A DNA stretch of 64,000 nucleotides from Pseudacidobacterium ailaaui. Lineage in GTDB: Bacteria; Acidobacteriota; Terriglobia; Terriglobales; Acidobacteriaceae. The DNA lies in NCBI RefSeq assembly GCF_000688455.1, contig NZ_JIAL01000001.1:2263001-2327000 (forward strand), written 5' to 3'. Shown here piece after piece: positions 46,594 through 55,199 of this stretch. Made by a program: the position numbers and the translations under genes. Under the pieces are notes generated by a model. That model was not told where the DNA came from. It saw only the letters and a program-made list of their open reading frames with translations, and made no database searches. Every line of letters starts with the position of its first letter. Position 1 is the first letter of the stretch.

Positions 46594-49374
46594 ATGAAAA
46601 AGGACCTGCTGCTGCTTCTGTTGTGTGGCGCCTGTGCGGCGCAAACGATTCCTCTGCCCACCAGCAAGAAACTGATGGAACCTGTGCCGGGTTCGCCGCA
46701 ACGGCTGAACAGTCTGCCGATGATGATGGCCTGGTCACCGGACCATCGCCATCTGGCCATGGTGAATGCAGGTTATGGGACGGTCGAGTCCAGCTATGCG
46801 CAGTCGATTGCAGTGCTCGACACGGAGACGCAGAAGCTGGCGGATTTTCCGCAGGAGCAGACGGCCCCCGGATCGGCGCAGACGCTTTACAACGGGCTGG
46901 CCTTTAGTCTGGACGGAAGCCATCTGTACGCGAGCCTGGACTCGCTGGCCCAACCGGAGAGCGGCAATGTGATTGCGGTCTACCGCTATGACGGAACAAC
47001 GCTCCAGTTTGAGCGGAACATCACGGTGCCGCTGCAGAAGCTGGCCGCCGGCCACGTGCAAAATCCGCTGGGCGGGAACGTACCGGCTGGCATGGCGATC
47101 CCGGTGCCGACGGGGCTGGCGGTGGTGAAGGGGCAGTCCGGCGGGGAAGAGGTCCTTGTGGCCGATGAATTCTCCGATGATGTGCTGCTGATGGATGCGG
47201 CCTCAGGGAAGGTCCTGGAGCGGTTTGATTTTGCCGACCATGCGATGGTGCCCTCGGAGTATCCGATTACGGTGATTGCCAGTCGGGACAGCCGCCGGGC
47301 CTTTGTTGCGCTATGGAACGGATCAGCGGTAGCGGAGCTGGACCTGCATCAAGGAAAGATCGTGCAAAAGCTCGCGCTGCTGCCGCCAGACAAGGCGACG
47401 TCGCCGGGGTCGCATCCGGCTGCGCTGGTGCTCTCTCCGGATGAGAAGGTGCTGTATGTGGCGCTGGCCAATCGGGACGCGGTGGCCGCGGTCCGGCTCC
47501 ATGGAGAGAAGATGCAGCTTGCCGGGATGTACAACACGCAACTGCCGGGGCAGCGGTATTTCGGGGCGATTCCGGAGGCGCTGGCGCTCTCAGAGGACGG
47601 CAGGACGCTGTATGTTGCGAATGGGGGTTCGGATGCGGTTGCAGTGTTTGCCACCAGCGAGCTGAAGCCGGGCGCGATGACGGAGGCCAAGGGCTTTCTG
47701 CCCACAGAGTGGTTCCCGACAGCACTGGCGGTGAAAGGCGGTCACCTCTATGTTGCCGCGGGAAAGGGACGGGGCACGGCTGCAAATGTTGCTCCGCAGC
47801 CTCTACCGGAGCGAACATGGGGGCAAACGCGGAGGGTGCGTCGTCCGCATACCTACATTGCGACGATGTTGCACGGGTCTCTGGCAGATGTGGACCTGGA
47901 GCAGGCACAAAGGGAGCTGCCCCGGCTCACGTCTGAGGTGCTGGCCAGCAACATGATGGAGGCAGCGTCGCAGCACCTGCAATTCGCCGGTGGAACCAAC
48001 CCCATCCACCATGTGATTTACATCATCAAAGAAAACCGCACCTACGACCAGATTTTTGGCGATCTGGGGGTGGGAAACGGCGACCCTTCGCTGACGATGT
48101 ATGGTAAGAGCATCACGCCCAATCTGCACAAGCTGGCGTTGCAGTTTGGTGTGCTGGACAACTTCTACGATTCGGGCGAGGTTTCCGGAGACGGCCACGT
48201 GTGGTCGAATGCGGCCATCAGCAGCGACTACACCGAAAAGACATGGCAACAGGCGTATCGCGGCAGTGCGCGAGTATACGACTTTGAGGGCATTGTCGAG
48301 AAAGGCAATCCGTACCGGGAAGGGATTCCGGACGTGAATGAGCCAGCCAGCAGCTACATCTGGACGGACCTGGCAAAACACGGCAAGACGCTCTACCACT
48401 TTGGGGAGTACATTGCGACGACCTTCTGCCAGGAGGAGACGGAGCAAGCCAGGGAGAAGTCTCCGCTGGCGGGAACGCCGGAGCCGGCACCGGAGCAGTG
48501 TGCTGCTCCCGTCATTCATCCGGGCCAGCCGATTCCGGCAAATTATGGCGGGGGAGTGAGCCGGTATCCATGGGACATTCCGCTGATTGCAAAAAATGTG
48601 GCCACCAAGCCGGAGCTGGAAGGGCATTTCGATCCGCAGTATCCGGACTTTGAGCTGGCCTTTCCGGACCAGCTTCGCGTTGAAGAGTTCCTGACGCACT
48701 TTCGCCGGTGGGTTGCAGAGCGCAAGCAGGGACAGGACACGATGCCGGACTTTGTGATGCTGCGGCTGCCCAATGACCACACGGCGGGGACGCGCCCGGG
48801 GATGCCGACTCCGCGGGCCTCGATTGCAGACAATGATCTGGCGGTGGGCCGGGCGGTGGAGGCGGTTTCGCACAGCCCCTACTGGGACGACACGGCGTTT
48901 TTCATCCTGGAGGACGATGCGCAGGACGGGGCCGACCATGTGGATGCGCACCGCAGTACGGCGCTGATTATCAGCAAATACGCACCGCGTCATGCGCAGC
49001 CCCTGGTGGACTCAAACTTCTACACGACGGTGAGCTTTCTGCGCACGATGGAGGACCTGCTGGGGATTCCGCCAATGAACAACAATGACGCGCTGGCGCC
49101 GCTCATCTCTTCTGTGTTTGCCGGAGCCGGGGACCAGCCGCCCTTTGACGCGGACTATTCGAACCGCGACAACGGGCTGATTTATACGGCCAACACGCCA
49201 AAGTCGCCGGGAGCAAAGGAATCAAGCCGGATGGACTTTACCCATGAAGACCGCGCCGATCCGGTGAAGCTGAATGTGATTCTCTGGCGGGACGCCATGG
49301 GCGACAGGCCGGTCCCCTGGATGGTGCTGCATCCGCACAACGGGCACAGAGACGATGATGATGGTGGGGAATGA
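46594..49374 (+). CDS. YncE-type beta-propeller fused to phosphoesterase domain
   Basis: The 926-residue exported protein has a signal peptide (LLLLLLCGACAAQ). A seven-bladed YncE/YVTN-like propeller (about 40-420) has repeats such as LVLSPDEKVLYVALANRDAV and LALSEDGRTLYVANGGSDAV. A C-terminal phosphoesterase/alkaline-phosphatase-superfamily domain (about 470-890) has HHVIYIIKENRTYDQIFGDL, SGDGHVWSNAAISSDYTEK, RLPNDHTAGTRPGMPTPRAS and FILEDDAQDGADHVDAHRST, which include likely metal ligands. The same fusion is known in other acidobacterial proteins. The substrate is unknown; secreted phospholipase or acid-phosphatase activity is plausible. Confidence 0.88.
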   Translation: MKKDLLLLLLCGACAAQTIPLPTSKKLMEPVPGSPQRLNSLPMMMAWSPDHRHLAMVNAGYGTVESSYAQSIAVLDTETQKLADFPQEQTAPGSAQTLYNGLAFSLDGSHLYASLDSLAQPESGNVIAVYRYDGTTLQFERNITVPLQKLAAGHVQNPLGGNVPAGMAIPVPTGLAVVKGQSGGEEVLVADEFSDDVLLMDAASGKVLERFDFADHAMVPSEYPITVIASRDSRRAFVALWNGSAVAELDLHQGKIVQKLALLPPDKATSPGSHPAALVLSPDEKVLYVALANRDAVAAVRLHGEKMQLAGMYNTQLPGQRYFGAIPEALALSEDGRTLYVANGGSDAVAVFATSELKPGAMTEAKGFLPTEWFPTALAVKGGHLYVAAGKGRGTAANVAPQPLPERTWGQTRRVRRPHTYIATMLHGSLADVDLEQAQRELPRLTSEVLASNMMEAASQHLQFAGGTNPIHHVIYIIKENRTYDQIFGDLGVGNGDPSLTMYGKSITPNLHKLALQFGVLDNFYDSGEVSGDGHVWSNAAISSDYTEKTWQQAYRGSARVYDFEGIVEKGNPYREGIPDVNEPASSYIWTDLAKHGKTLYHFGEYIATTFCQEETEQAREKSPLAGTPEPAPEQCAAPVIHPGQPIPANYGGGVSRYPWDIPLIAKNVATKPELEGHFDPQYPDFELAFPDQLRVEEFLTHFRRWVAERKQGQDTMPDFVMLRLPNDHTAGTRPGMPTPRASIADNDLAVGRAVEAVSHSPYWDDTAFFILEDDAQDGADHVDAHRSTALIISKYAPRHAQPLVDSNFYTTVSFLRTMEDLLGIPPMNNNDALAPLISSVFAGAGDQPPFDADYSNRDNGLIYTANTPKSPGAKESSRMDFTHEDRADPVKLNVILWRDAMGDRPVPWMVLHPHNGHRDDDDGGE

Positions 49375-49440
49375 GAGGACGACACGAGGCCGAGGGCTAC
49401 ATCCGGGGCGAGAACCGGCGGCAGGTTACACTGACTAGTC

Positions 49441-50793
49441 ATGAAGCTATCTCGCCCCATACTGGCCGTTCTGTGTGTTGTTCTTTGCTGGAGCGCCGCA
49501 GGAAGCGCTCTTGATCGTTCCTCAGGTGCGGACTATCACGCGCGCCGTGCTGCTCTGGCAGGCAAACTGAATGGCGGAGTGGCCGTGCTGTTTGCCGGGG
49601 AAGAACCGCTGCTGGATTTCATGCCGTATCGGCAGGATTCGGACTTCTACTATCTGACCGGATGGAACGAGCCGGGCGCCGCACTGTTGATTGAGGCCCC
49701 GGCAGCGGCGCAGGGAACACGGCCTGCGCGTGCTTACCGCGAAGTGATGTTTTTGCCCACGCGCAATCTGCGCATGGAGCTGTTTACGGGCAGAAAGCTG
49801 GATGCGGCCTCTCCAGATGCTCCGCGGCTGACAGGGGTGGATGAGGTAAGGCCGATGAGCGACCTTGCGGTGATCCTGAACCAGATTGCGGCGGGGGACC
49901 GAACGATGATGTATCGCGTTTGGTCTGAGCCGGAGACGGAGCAGGCAAAATCGCTGCTGGCCTGGACGGCAGCCACGCTGGGGATGGAACATGCTCCTCC
50001 GATGAAGGACGTGCGCGGAGCGGTGGCGGAGCTGCGGGCGGTCAAAGATGCCGATGAGCTGATGCTGCTCCGGAAGGCCGCTGATGCTTCTGTACAGGCG
50101 CAGCTGGCGATGATGAAGGCCGTGCATCCGGGCCAGAGAGAACGTACCGTGGCCGGCATCATCCTCGAAAAGCTCATGGAGAACGGATGTGAACGGCCCT
50201 CCTATGCGCCGATTGTGGGATCAGGGGAGAAATCGACGGAGCTGCACTACGCTGAAAACAGCCAGACGATGCAGGCGGGTGATGTGGTGGTGGTGGATGC
50301 AGCCGGCGAGTATTCCATGTATGCCTCAGACATTACGCGCACGCTGCCAGTCAACGGACACTTCAGCGCGCGGCAGCGTGAGATTTACGACATTGTGCTG
50401 GGGGCGCAGAGGGCAGCGATGGAGGCCTTTGTGGCCGGGAAATCCCGCATCAATGATCCGCAGCACAAATATCCGGACTCACTCGATACGATTGCGTGGA
50501 ACTACATGAATGCCCATGGCAAGGACCTGCACGGCGACCCGTTGGGCAAGTACTTTATCCACGGTATCGGACATTCGGTAGGGATTGACGTGCATGATCC
50601 CTATGACTACTCGCAGCCCATCCAGAAAGGGATGGTCTTTACCATCGAGCCGGGGATTTACATTCCAGAAGAAAAGCTGGGGGTGCGGATTGAAGATGTG
50701 TTCTATGTAAAGCAGGACGGCACGCTGGAGTGCCTGACCTGCGCGCTTCCTAAAGAGGCCGAGGCGGTAGAAAAGGAAATGCGCAGCCGATGA
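49441..50793 (+). CDS. Exported Xaa-Pro aminopeptidase (M24B)
   Basis: The 450-residue protein has a signal peptide (VLCVVLCWSAAGSA). An AMP-N domain follows (LFAGEEPLLDFMPYRQDSDF, YLTGWNEPGAALLIE), then a pita-bread metallopeptidase. The five metal ligands are visible in VVVDAAGEYSMYASDITRT (two Asp), FIHGIGHSVGID (His), FTIEPGIYI (Glu) and GVRIEDVFYV (Glu). It releases N-terminal residues preceding Pro in the periplasm. Its stop overlaps the next start (ATGA). Confidence 0.94.
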   Translation: MKLSRPILAVLCVVLCWSAAGSALDRSSGADYHARRAALAGKLNGGVAVLFAGEEPLLDFMPYRQDSDFYYLTGWNEPGAALLIEAPAAAQGTRPARAYREVMFLPTRNLRMELFTGRKLDAASPDAPRLTGVDEVRPMSDLAVILNQIAAGDRTMMYRVWSEPETEQAKSLLAWTAATLGMEHAPPMKDVRGAVAELRAVKDADELMLLRKAADASVQAQLAMMKAVHPGQRERTVAGIILEKLMENGCERPSYAPIVGSGEKSTELHYAENSQTMQAGDVVVVDAAGEYSMYASDITRTLPVNGHFSARQREIYDIVLGAQRAAMEAFVAGKSRINDPQHKYPDSLDTIAWNYMNAHGKDLHGDPLGKYFIHGIGHSVGIDVHDPYDYSQPIQKGMVFTIEPGIYIPEEKLGVRIEDVFYVKQDGTLECLTCALPKEAEAVEKEMRSR

Positions 50794-51182
50794 AGGAGAT
50801 TGCGCAGTCTTTCTTTGTAATTTTGTCCGGTTTTGTGACCGTTGTGGGGCTTTCCGGAATTGTGGCGGCAGTGGTGAAGCGGACCTTTCCTGGGCTGGAG
50901 GAGAAGACGCCTGCCGACCCCTTTGCCATGGCCATGAACGTGGGCGTGGGTCTGGCCGCCTCGCTTACGGGCGGTTATGTGACCGCGCGGCTCTCGGCGG
51001 GCAATCCGATTGTTCATACGCTGATGCTGGCATTGGTGGTGCTGCTGTTCAGCGCCTTCTCTGCGGTGCAGATGAAGGACCGGCAGCCCATCCTCTATTT
51101 GCTGGTGCTGACGGTGGTTCCGCCGCTGGCGGTGCTTTGCGGAGGGTTGCTGCGGCTGAGGCAGCTGGGGATCGCTTGGTAA
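50790..51182 (+). CDS. Small four-helix membrane protein of unknown function
   Basis: The 130-residue protein has about four hydrophobic segments (FFVILSGFVTVVGLSGIVAA, NVGVGLAASLTGGYVTARLS, LMLALVVLLFSAFSAV and LYLLVLTVVPPLAVLCGGLL). No family is recognised. It is translationally coupled to the Xaa-Pro aminopeptidase gene and followed by a terminator, so the two form a complete operon. Confidence 0.75.
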   Translation: MKEIAQSFFVILSGFVTVVGLSGIVAAVVKRTFPGLEEKTPADPFAMAMNVGVGLAASLTGGYVTARLSAGNPIVHTLMLALVVLLFSAFSAVQMKDRQPILYLLVLTVVPPLAVLCGGLLRLRQLGIAW

Positions 51183-51187
51183 ACAGC

Positions 51188-51216
51188 AAAGGGCGGAAAC
51201 CAGGTCCGCCCTTTTT
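51188..51216 (+). terminator. Rho-independent terminator after the membrane-protein gene
   Basis: The stem AAAGGGCGGA (51188-51197) pairs with TCCGCCCTTT (51205-51214) and is followed by further T residues. It lies in the convergent gap and may also slow the opposing transcript. Confidence 0.85.
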
Positions 51217-51236
51217 GATTTCGGAATCCGCCGGGA

Positions 51237-52076
51237 TTACCAGCGCACGCCAAAGGTGACAGGAAGCGTTCCGAAGCTCCCGGTGCCCTGCTGGGTAGCA
51301 GAGGCAGAGGGCGAATCGACCCAGACATAGCGGACTTCTGCAAAGAGCTTGCCGTTGCTGTCCGGACCGAAGGCCTTCCATATGAAGCCTGTGCCGATGT
51401 TCATGCCGCCCTGATTGCTGGAGAAGTGCCCGATGGTGACATTGGCGACGCCTTCATAACAGAAGCCGAAATAATCGCAATAGAGCACGGCCTGGGGCGA
51501 TGTAAATGTGGTGACCTTGCGGTAGAAGCCGCCTCCACCAGTAAAGTAGGCCCCGAAGCTCCCTTTGGAAGGCAGATAAACGATGGGGTCCACGGTGAAG
51601 GACCAGACATGCACATTGCCACCCGGGGCACCGACGGCGGCCAAAGTGCGGCCGGGGATTTTGTCATCCATGAACTGATATTCGACGAGGGTGCCCAGCC
51701 ATTTATTGAAGTTCCAGCCTGCGCCCAGGGTGAGATTGCCGCCATAGGTGGCATAGTTGGTCGTGTGGCCGACCGGAGCATTGAACCCGCCGCCTGCTTC
51801 AAAGGCGATATGGCTCCAACGGCTCTGGTAAGAGGGGTAAGAGTTGCCTTGCCCGTACTGCGGCTTCGCCGAGGCGGAAGGAGCAGGATTCGGAGCAGCG
51901 GCAAGCGAGGCCCCATCAATATCTTCGGTCAGATAGGCCTTGTAGTCCGATGAGCTGGAGACCCCGGGACCGCTGGTCTGGGCCGAGGCTGAAGATGGAA
52001 ATGCCGCCAGGGCCAAAGCAGAACATGCCATGGCAATTTTGAAAAGAAAAGAACGGGGAGTTGAACTGACCACCAT
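51237..52076 (-). CDS. Outer-membrane beta-barrel protein
   Basis: The 279-residue product has a signal peptide (cut after SSASA). A disordered Ser/Ala/Pro segment follows (about 35-85), then a small barrel with alternating strands (HIAFEAGGGFNAPVGH, GGNLTLGAGWNFNKWLGTLV, GMNIGTGFIWKAF and LPVTFGVRW with a terminal aromatic). It is like OmpA/OmpW-type barrels. Two Cys (YCDYFGFC) may form a disulfide in an outer loop. The specific function is unknown. Confidence 0.8.
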   Translation of the reverse strand: MVVSSTPRSFLFKIAMACSALALAAFPSSASAQTSGPGVSSSSDYKAYLTEDIDGASLAAAPNPAPSASAKPQYGQGNSYPSYQSRWSHIAFEAGGGFNAPVGHTTNYATYGGNLTLGAGWNFNKWLGTLVEYQFMDDKIPGRTLAAVGAPGGNVHVWSFTVDPIVYLPSKGSFGAYFTGGGGFYRKVTTFTSPQAVLYCDYFGFCYEGVANVTIGHFSSNQGGMNIGTGFIWKAFGPDSNGKLFAEVRYVWVDSPSASATQQGTGSFGTLPVTFGVRW

Positions 52077-52252
52077 AGAATTTCCCTCAGTGTTTTGGAT
52101 TTGGGGCCTTCGTGGGCCGGGCCCCTGACAAACTGGTTAACACTATTCCGATGCTTTTGACTCGGTAAATGATGTTTCTGCGTGAAACACAGGGATTTTC
52201 CGGGGCCGCCGGCAGCCATCGGGACGACGCGGTTGCGCTACCATAAGAGAGA

Positions 52253-52960
52253 ATGTCCGCTGCCCGTTCCAAAGCTGTCGTGAGCCTCTCCGGAGGCATG
52301 GATTCGTGTGTCTGCGCTGCTTTGGCCGCGCGAGATTTTGACGCTTATGCGATCCACTTCAGCTATGGACAGCGCACCGAAGCCAGGGAGCTCAAGGCGG
52401 CCCAAGCGGTGGCGGCGCAACTGGGGTTCCGGGATTTTCTGCATCTGAAGACAGACCTTTTCCGGAGGATTGGAGGATCGGCACTGACTGACGCCGGGAT
52501 CGGGGTGCCGGAGGCCCCGGAAGATGGGCAGATTGGCGCGGAAATTCCGGTGACCTATGTGCCTTTCCGCAATGCGCATTTTCTTTCCGCGGCGGTGAGC
52601 TGGGCCGAAGTGCTGGGGGCGCAGAGGATCTATATTGGCGCCGTCGAGCAGGACAGCTCCGGGTATCCGGATTGCCGTCCGGCCTATTATGAGGCCTTTC
52701 AGCAACTTGTGCGCAGGGGGACCAAAGAGGGAGACATCGAAATTGTGACTCCGCTCATCCATCTCCGCAAGAAGGAGATTGTGCGGATCGGTCTTGAACT
52801 TGGTGCGCCGCTCCATTTAACGTGGTCATGCTATTCAGGCGAAGAGACCGCCTGCGGTGTATGTGAAAGCTGTGTGCTGCGGCTGCGCGCTTTTGAAGAG
52901 GCCGGAGCGCAGGACCGCATTCCCTACGCTGTGCGCCGGAGAGGGACAGGCAGGGAGTAG
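52253..52960 (+). CDS. queC: 7-cyano-7-deazaguanine synthase
   Basis: QueC converts 7-carboxy-7-deazaguanine to preQ0 for queuosine, using ATP and ammonia. The 235 residues show the PP-loop SGGMDS (13-18), HFSYGQRTEARELKAA, VPFRNAHFLSAA, GAVEQDSSGYPDCRPAYYEAF and the zinc-binding Cys cluster (CYSGEETACGVCESCVLR). No other que genes are adjacent. Confidence 0.96.
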   Translation: MSAARSKAVVSLSGGMDSCVCAALAARDFDAYAIHFSYGQRTEARELKAAQAVAAQLGFRDFLHLKTDLFRRIGGSALTDAGIGVPEAPEDGQIGAEIPVTYVPFRNAHFLSAAVSWAEVLGAQRIYIGAVEQDSSGYPDCRPAYYEAFQQLVRRGTKEGDIEIVTPLIHLRKKEIVRIGLELGAPLHLTWSCYSGEETACGVCESCVLRLRAFEEAGAQDRIPYAVRRRGTGRE

Positions 52961-53007
52961 AGGGTTCAAAACATAAGCGCTTCCAGAGGAGGCGCAAGGA
53001 GAGGAAC

Positions 53008-54096
53008 ATGAGAAAGATGAAGCTCTGGCTGGCATTGGCCGTTGCCTTTTGCTTGCCGGTGTTTGCACAGGAGCAAACGGGAAAAATCCACGGCCATATT
53101 CAGGACCCGGCAGGGGTGGCGGTGACCGATGGGATTGTGACGCTTTCCACCGATGGAGGTAAGACGGCCAAATACACCTTCAAGGCCGACTCCAATGGCG
53201 ATTACAAGGGCGACGGGATCGCCCCCGGCACGTACACGGTTTCTCTGCGGCGTCCAGACACTCCTGCCGACAAGGTCCTGGACCAATTTCTGAATGTAAA
53301 AATCACGGCCGGTGAGGACACGCAGCAGGACTTTGATATGACCCGCGCCGACTATATCTCCAAGCTGACGCCGGAACAGCGCAAGCAATTGGAGGAGCTG
53401 AAGCAGAAAAATGCCGAAGCGATGAAGGAAAACGCGGTCATCAAAAACCTGAACGCGGACCTGAAGCAGGCGCGCGATGACAATCACAACAAAAACTTTG
53501 CCGCCGCCGAGCAACTGATGCTGAAAGACACGCAGGCAAAGCCGGACGCCTCAGTACTGTGGCTGGAGCTGGGCGTGGCCCAGGCGGGCGAAAAGAAGTG
53601 GCCCGACGCTGAGACCTCTCTGAAGAAGGCCATTGATCTGGAAAGCCAGAGCAAGAAGCCGAATCCGGAGGTGCAGGCCGCGGCGAACAACTCGCTGGGC
53701 GAGGTGCTGGCCAACGAAGGCAAGATCCAGGACGCGCAGGCTGCCTATGAGGCGGCGGCGAAGGTGAATCCGACGCAGGCCGGCATGTACTACAGCAACG
53801 AGGCAATTGTGATGAGCCGCGCCGGGCAGACCGACGCCACGGTGGCAGCAGCCGACAAGGCCATTGCCGCCGACCCGAACAAGCCGATTCCGTACTATTT
53901 GAAGGGGCAGGCGCTCATCAGCAAGGCGACGGTAGACCCGAAGACGGGCAAGATTGTGGCTCCTCCGGGGACGACCGAAGCATACCAGAAGTATCTGGAG
54001 CTGGACCCGAACGGTCCGTTTGCGAATGAAGTGAAAGGCGTGCTGCAGGGCATGGGTGAGACCATCAAGAGCAGCTATAAGGCGCCGAAGAAGTAA
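53008..54096 (+). CDS. Exported carboxypeptidase-regulatory-like and TPR protein
   Basis: The 362-residue protein has a signal peptide (cut near VFAQ). A beta-sandwich like the CarboxypepD_reg domain follows (IHGHIQDPAGVAVTDGIVTL, about 25-110), then a charged helix and a set of tetratricopeptide-like repeats (FAAAEQLMLKDTQAKPDASV, WPDAETSLKKAIDL, IQDAQAAYEAAAKVNPTQA, DATVAAADKAIAADPNKPI). It should be a periplasmic scaffold. AAGGAGAGGAAC before the ATG gives strong initiation, and a strong terminator follows. Confidence 0.85.
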   Translation: MRKMKLWLALAVAFCLPVFAQEQTGKIHGHIQDPAGVAVTDGIVTLSTDGGKTAKYTFKADSNGDYKGDGIAPGTYTVSLRRPDTPADKVLDQFLNVKITAGEDTQQDFDMTRADYISKLTPEQRKQLEELKQKNAEAMKENAVIKNLNADLKQARDDNHNKNFAAAEQLMLKDTQAKPDASVLWLELGVAQAGEKKWPDAETSLKKAIDLESQSKKPNPEVQAAANNSLGEVLANEGKIQDAQAAYEAAAKVNPTQAGMYYSNEAIVMSRAGQTDATVAAADKAIAADPNKPIPYYLKGQALISKATVDPKTGKIVAPPGTTEAYQKYLELDPNGPFANEVKGVLQGMGETIKSSYKAPKK

Positions 54097-54113
54097 GCAG
54101 GAGCGAGGAAGAA

Positions 54114-54150
54114 AAAAGAGGCAGGGAGCGTTCCCTGCCTCTTTTGTTTT
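54114..54150. terminator. Bidirectional terminator between TPR gene and fliC
   Basis: AAAAGAGGCAGGGA (54114-54127) pairs with TCCCTGCCTCTTTT (54132-54145) around a 4-nt loop, with A- and T-tracts on either side and more T residues after. The symmetry lets it end both the TPR gene and the convergent flagellin gene. Confidence 0.92.
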
Positions 54151-54159
54151 TTGGGGGGG

Positions 54160-54975
54160 CTACTGGAGGAGTTTTTCAACCAGCTGCTGCGCGCTGTTGG
54201 CCTGGGCCAGGGCGCTGATGCCGGTCTGGCTCAGGATTTCGTATTTGGAGAGGTTGGAGGTAGCAGTGGCGTAGTCGGTAGCCATGACGTCATTTTCCGC
54301 CGAGAGTGTGTTGGTGGACTCGGTGCTCATGACGTTGGAAACCGCCTGTAGGGTGTTGATCTGTGCGCCGACGGTACCGCGGTCGGCGGCGATGGTGGAG
54401 ATGGCGGAGGTGATCTTGGTCAGTTCCGCCTGGGCTGTGGCCTGGTCTGTGAAGCCGGCAAAGGTCAGTCCAAGTGTTGTGGAGTCGACCTGGGCCAGGG
54501 CCGTGGTATCGTTCTGCTGGCTGGTCGTGCCGTCGGAGGTGTAAATGGCGGCCGTGGTGCCGAAGGTCTTGATGCCGTTGTACTCGGTGTTGGTGTTGAT
54601 GTTGTTGATCTCACCGATGATGTTGAGGTACTCGGAGTTGGCCGCTGAGATCTGGGTGGAGTTCAGCGTGCCGTTGGAGGCCTCCGTTGCCAGTGTTACT
54701 GCGCGGTTGAGCAGGCTGGTGATCTGAGACATGGCCCCGTCGGCCACTTGCAGGAAGTCGACGCCTTCGCTGGCGTTGCTGGCTGACTGCGAAAGGGCCG
54801 TGGAGGCCGCCTGCAGGCCATTGGCCAGAGAGAGACCGGCGGCGTCATCGGCGCCGGAGTTGATGCGTGAACCGGAGGAAAGCTGCTGGAGGGTCTTCTG
54901 CAGGTTGAGCTGCGTCTGGTTGAGGTTGTTTGCTGCATAGACAGCGGAGATATTATTCAGGACACCCAGTGACAT
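54160..54975 (-). CDS. fliC: Flagellin
   Basis: The 271-residue filament subunit is nearly pure D0-D1. It has an N-terminal flagellin domain (SLGVLNNISAVYAANNLNQT, LQQLSSGSRINSGADDAAGL) and a C-terminal domain (AENDVMATDYATATSNLSKY, ISALAQANSAQQLVEKLLQ). The surface-exposed D2/D3 region is very short. The ATG at 54975 follows GAGGAG by 11 bases and gives the conserved MSLGV start; the longer frame to 55140 runs through the promoter. A sigma28-type promoter lies about 70 bp upstream. Confidence 0.96.
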   Translation of the reverse strand: MSLGVLNNISAVYAANNLNQTQLNLQKTLQQLSSGSRINSGADDAAGLSLANGLQAASTALSQSASNASEGVDFLQVADGAMSQITSLLNRAVTLATEASNGTLNSTQISAANSEYLNIIGEINNINTNTEYNGIKTFGTTAAIYTSDGTTSQQNDTTALAQVDSTTLGLTFAGFTDQATAQAELTKITSAISTIAADRGTVGAQINTLQAVSNVMSTESTNTLSAENDVMATDYATATSNLSKYEILSQTGISALAQANSAQQLVEKLLQ

Positions 54976-55046
54976 AGATGCTGTGCTCCTCTTGATTTTG
55001 AATTTGGGGGGCCAGCATTTCCTGCGGCCCGGATTACCCACTGGCT

Positions 55047-55073
55047 TCATCGGCGCGGGCGACGGGGGCTTTA
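55047..55073 (-). promoter_or_regulatory. Sigma28 (FliA)-type promoter for fliC
   Basis: On the minus strand TAAAGCCC (55066-55073) and GCCGATGA (55047-55054) are exactly 11 bp apart. The consensus is TAAAGTTT-N11-GCCGATAA: the first five bases of the -35 and seven of eight of the -10 agree. Confidence 0.85.
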
Positions 55074-55089
55074 TGGGGCGGGTCCGGTT

Positions 55090-55105
55090 TGGCACACTAC
55101 GTGCG
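55090..55105 (+). promoter_or_regulatory. Sigma54 (RpoN)-type promoter for flbD-motA-motB
   Basis: TGGCAC, then 5 nt, then GTGCG. The invariant GG (-24) and GC (-12) have correct spacing, and the rest differs from TGGCAC-N5-TTGCW at two positions. It would start transcription near 55116, about 84 bp before the flbD ATG. Confidence 0.6.
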
Positions 55106-55199
55106 CCGGAGAAGGGTGAGAACGGGCGGTCCTCCCACATTTGAACCTTTTCCTCTCCTTGCCGATAAGCCCCTTATCACAGACAAGGACCCTCCACGC

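Noticed and set aside
52077-52252. Possible riboswitch upstream of queC
   Set aside because: No preQ1-type stem-pseudoknot could be recognised in the short leader.
54976-55140. N-terminal extension of flagellin
   Set aside because: It covers the sigma28 promoter and would add 55 residues absent from all flagellins.
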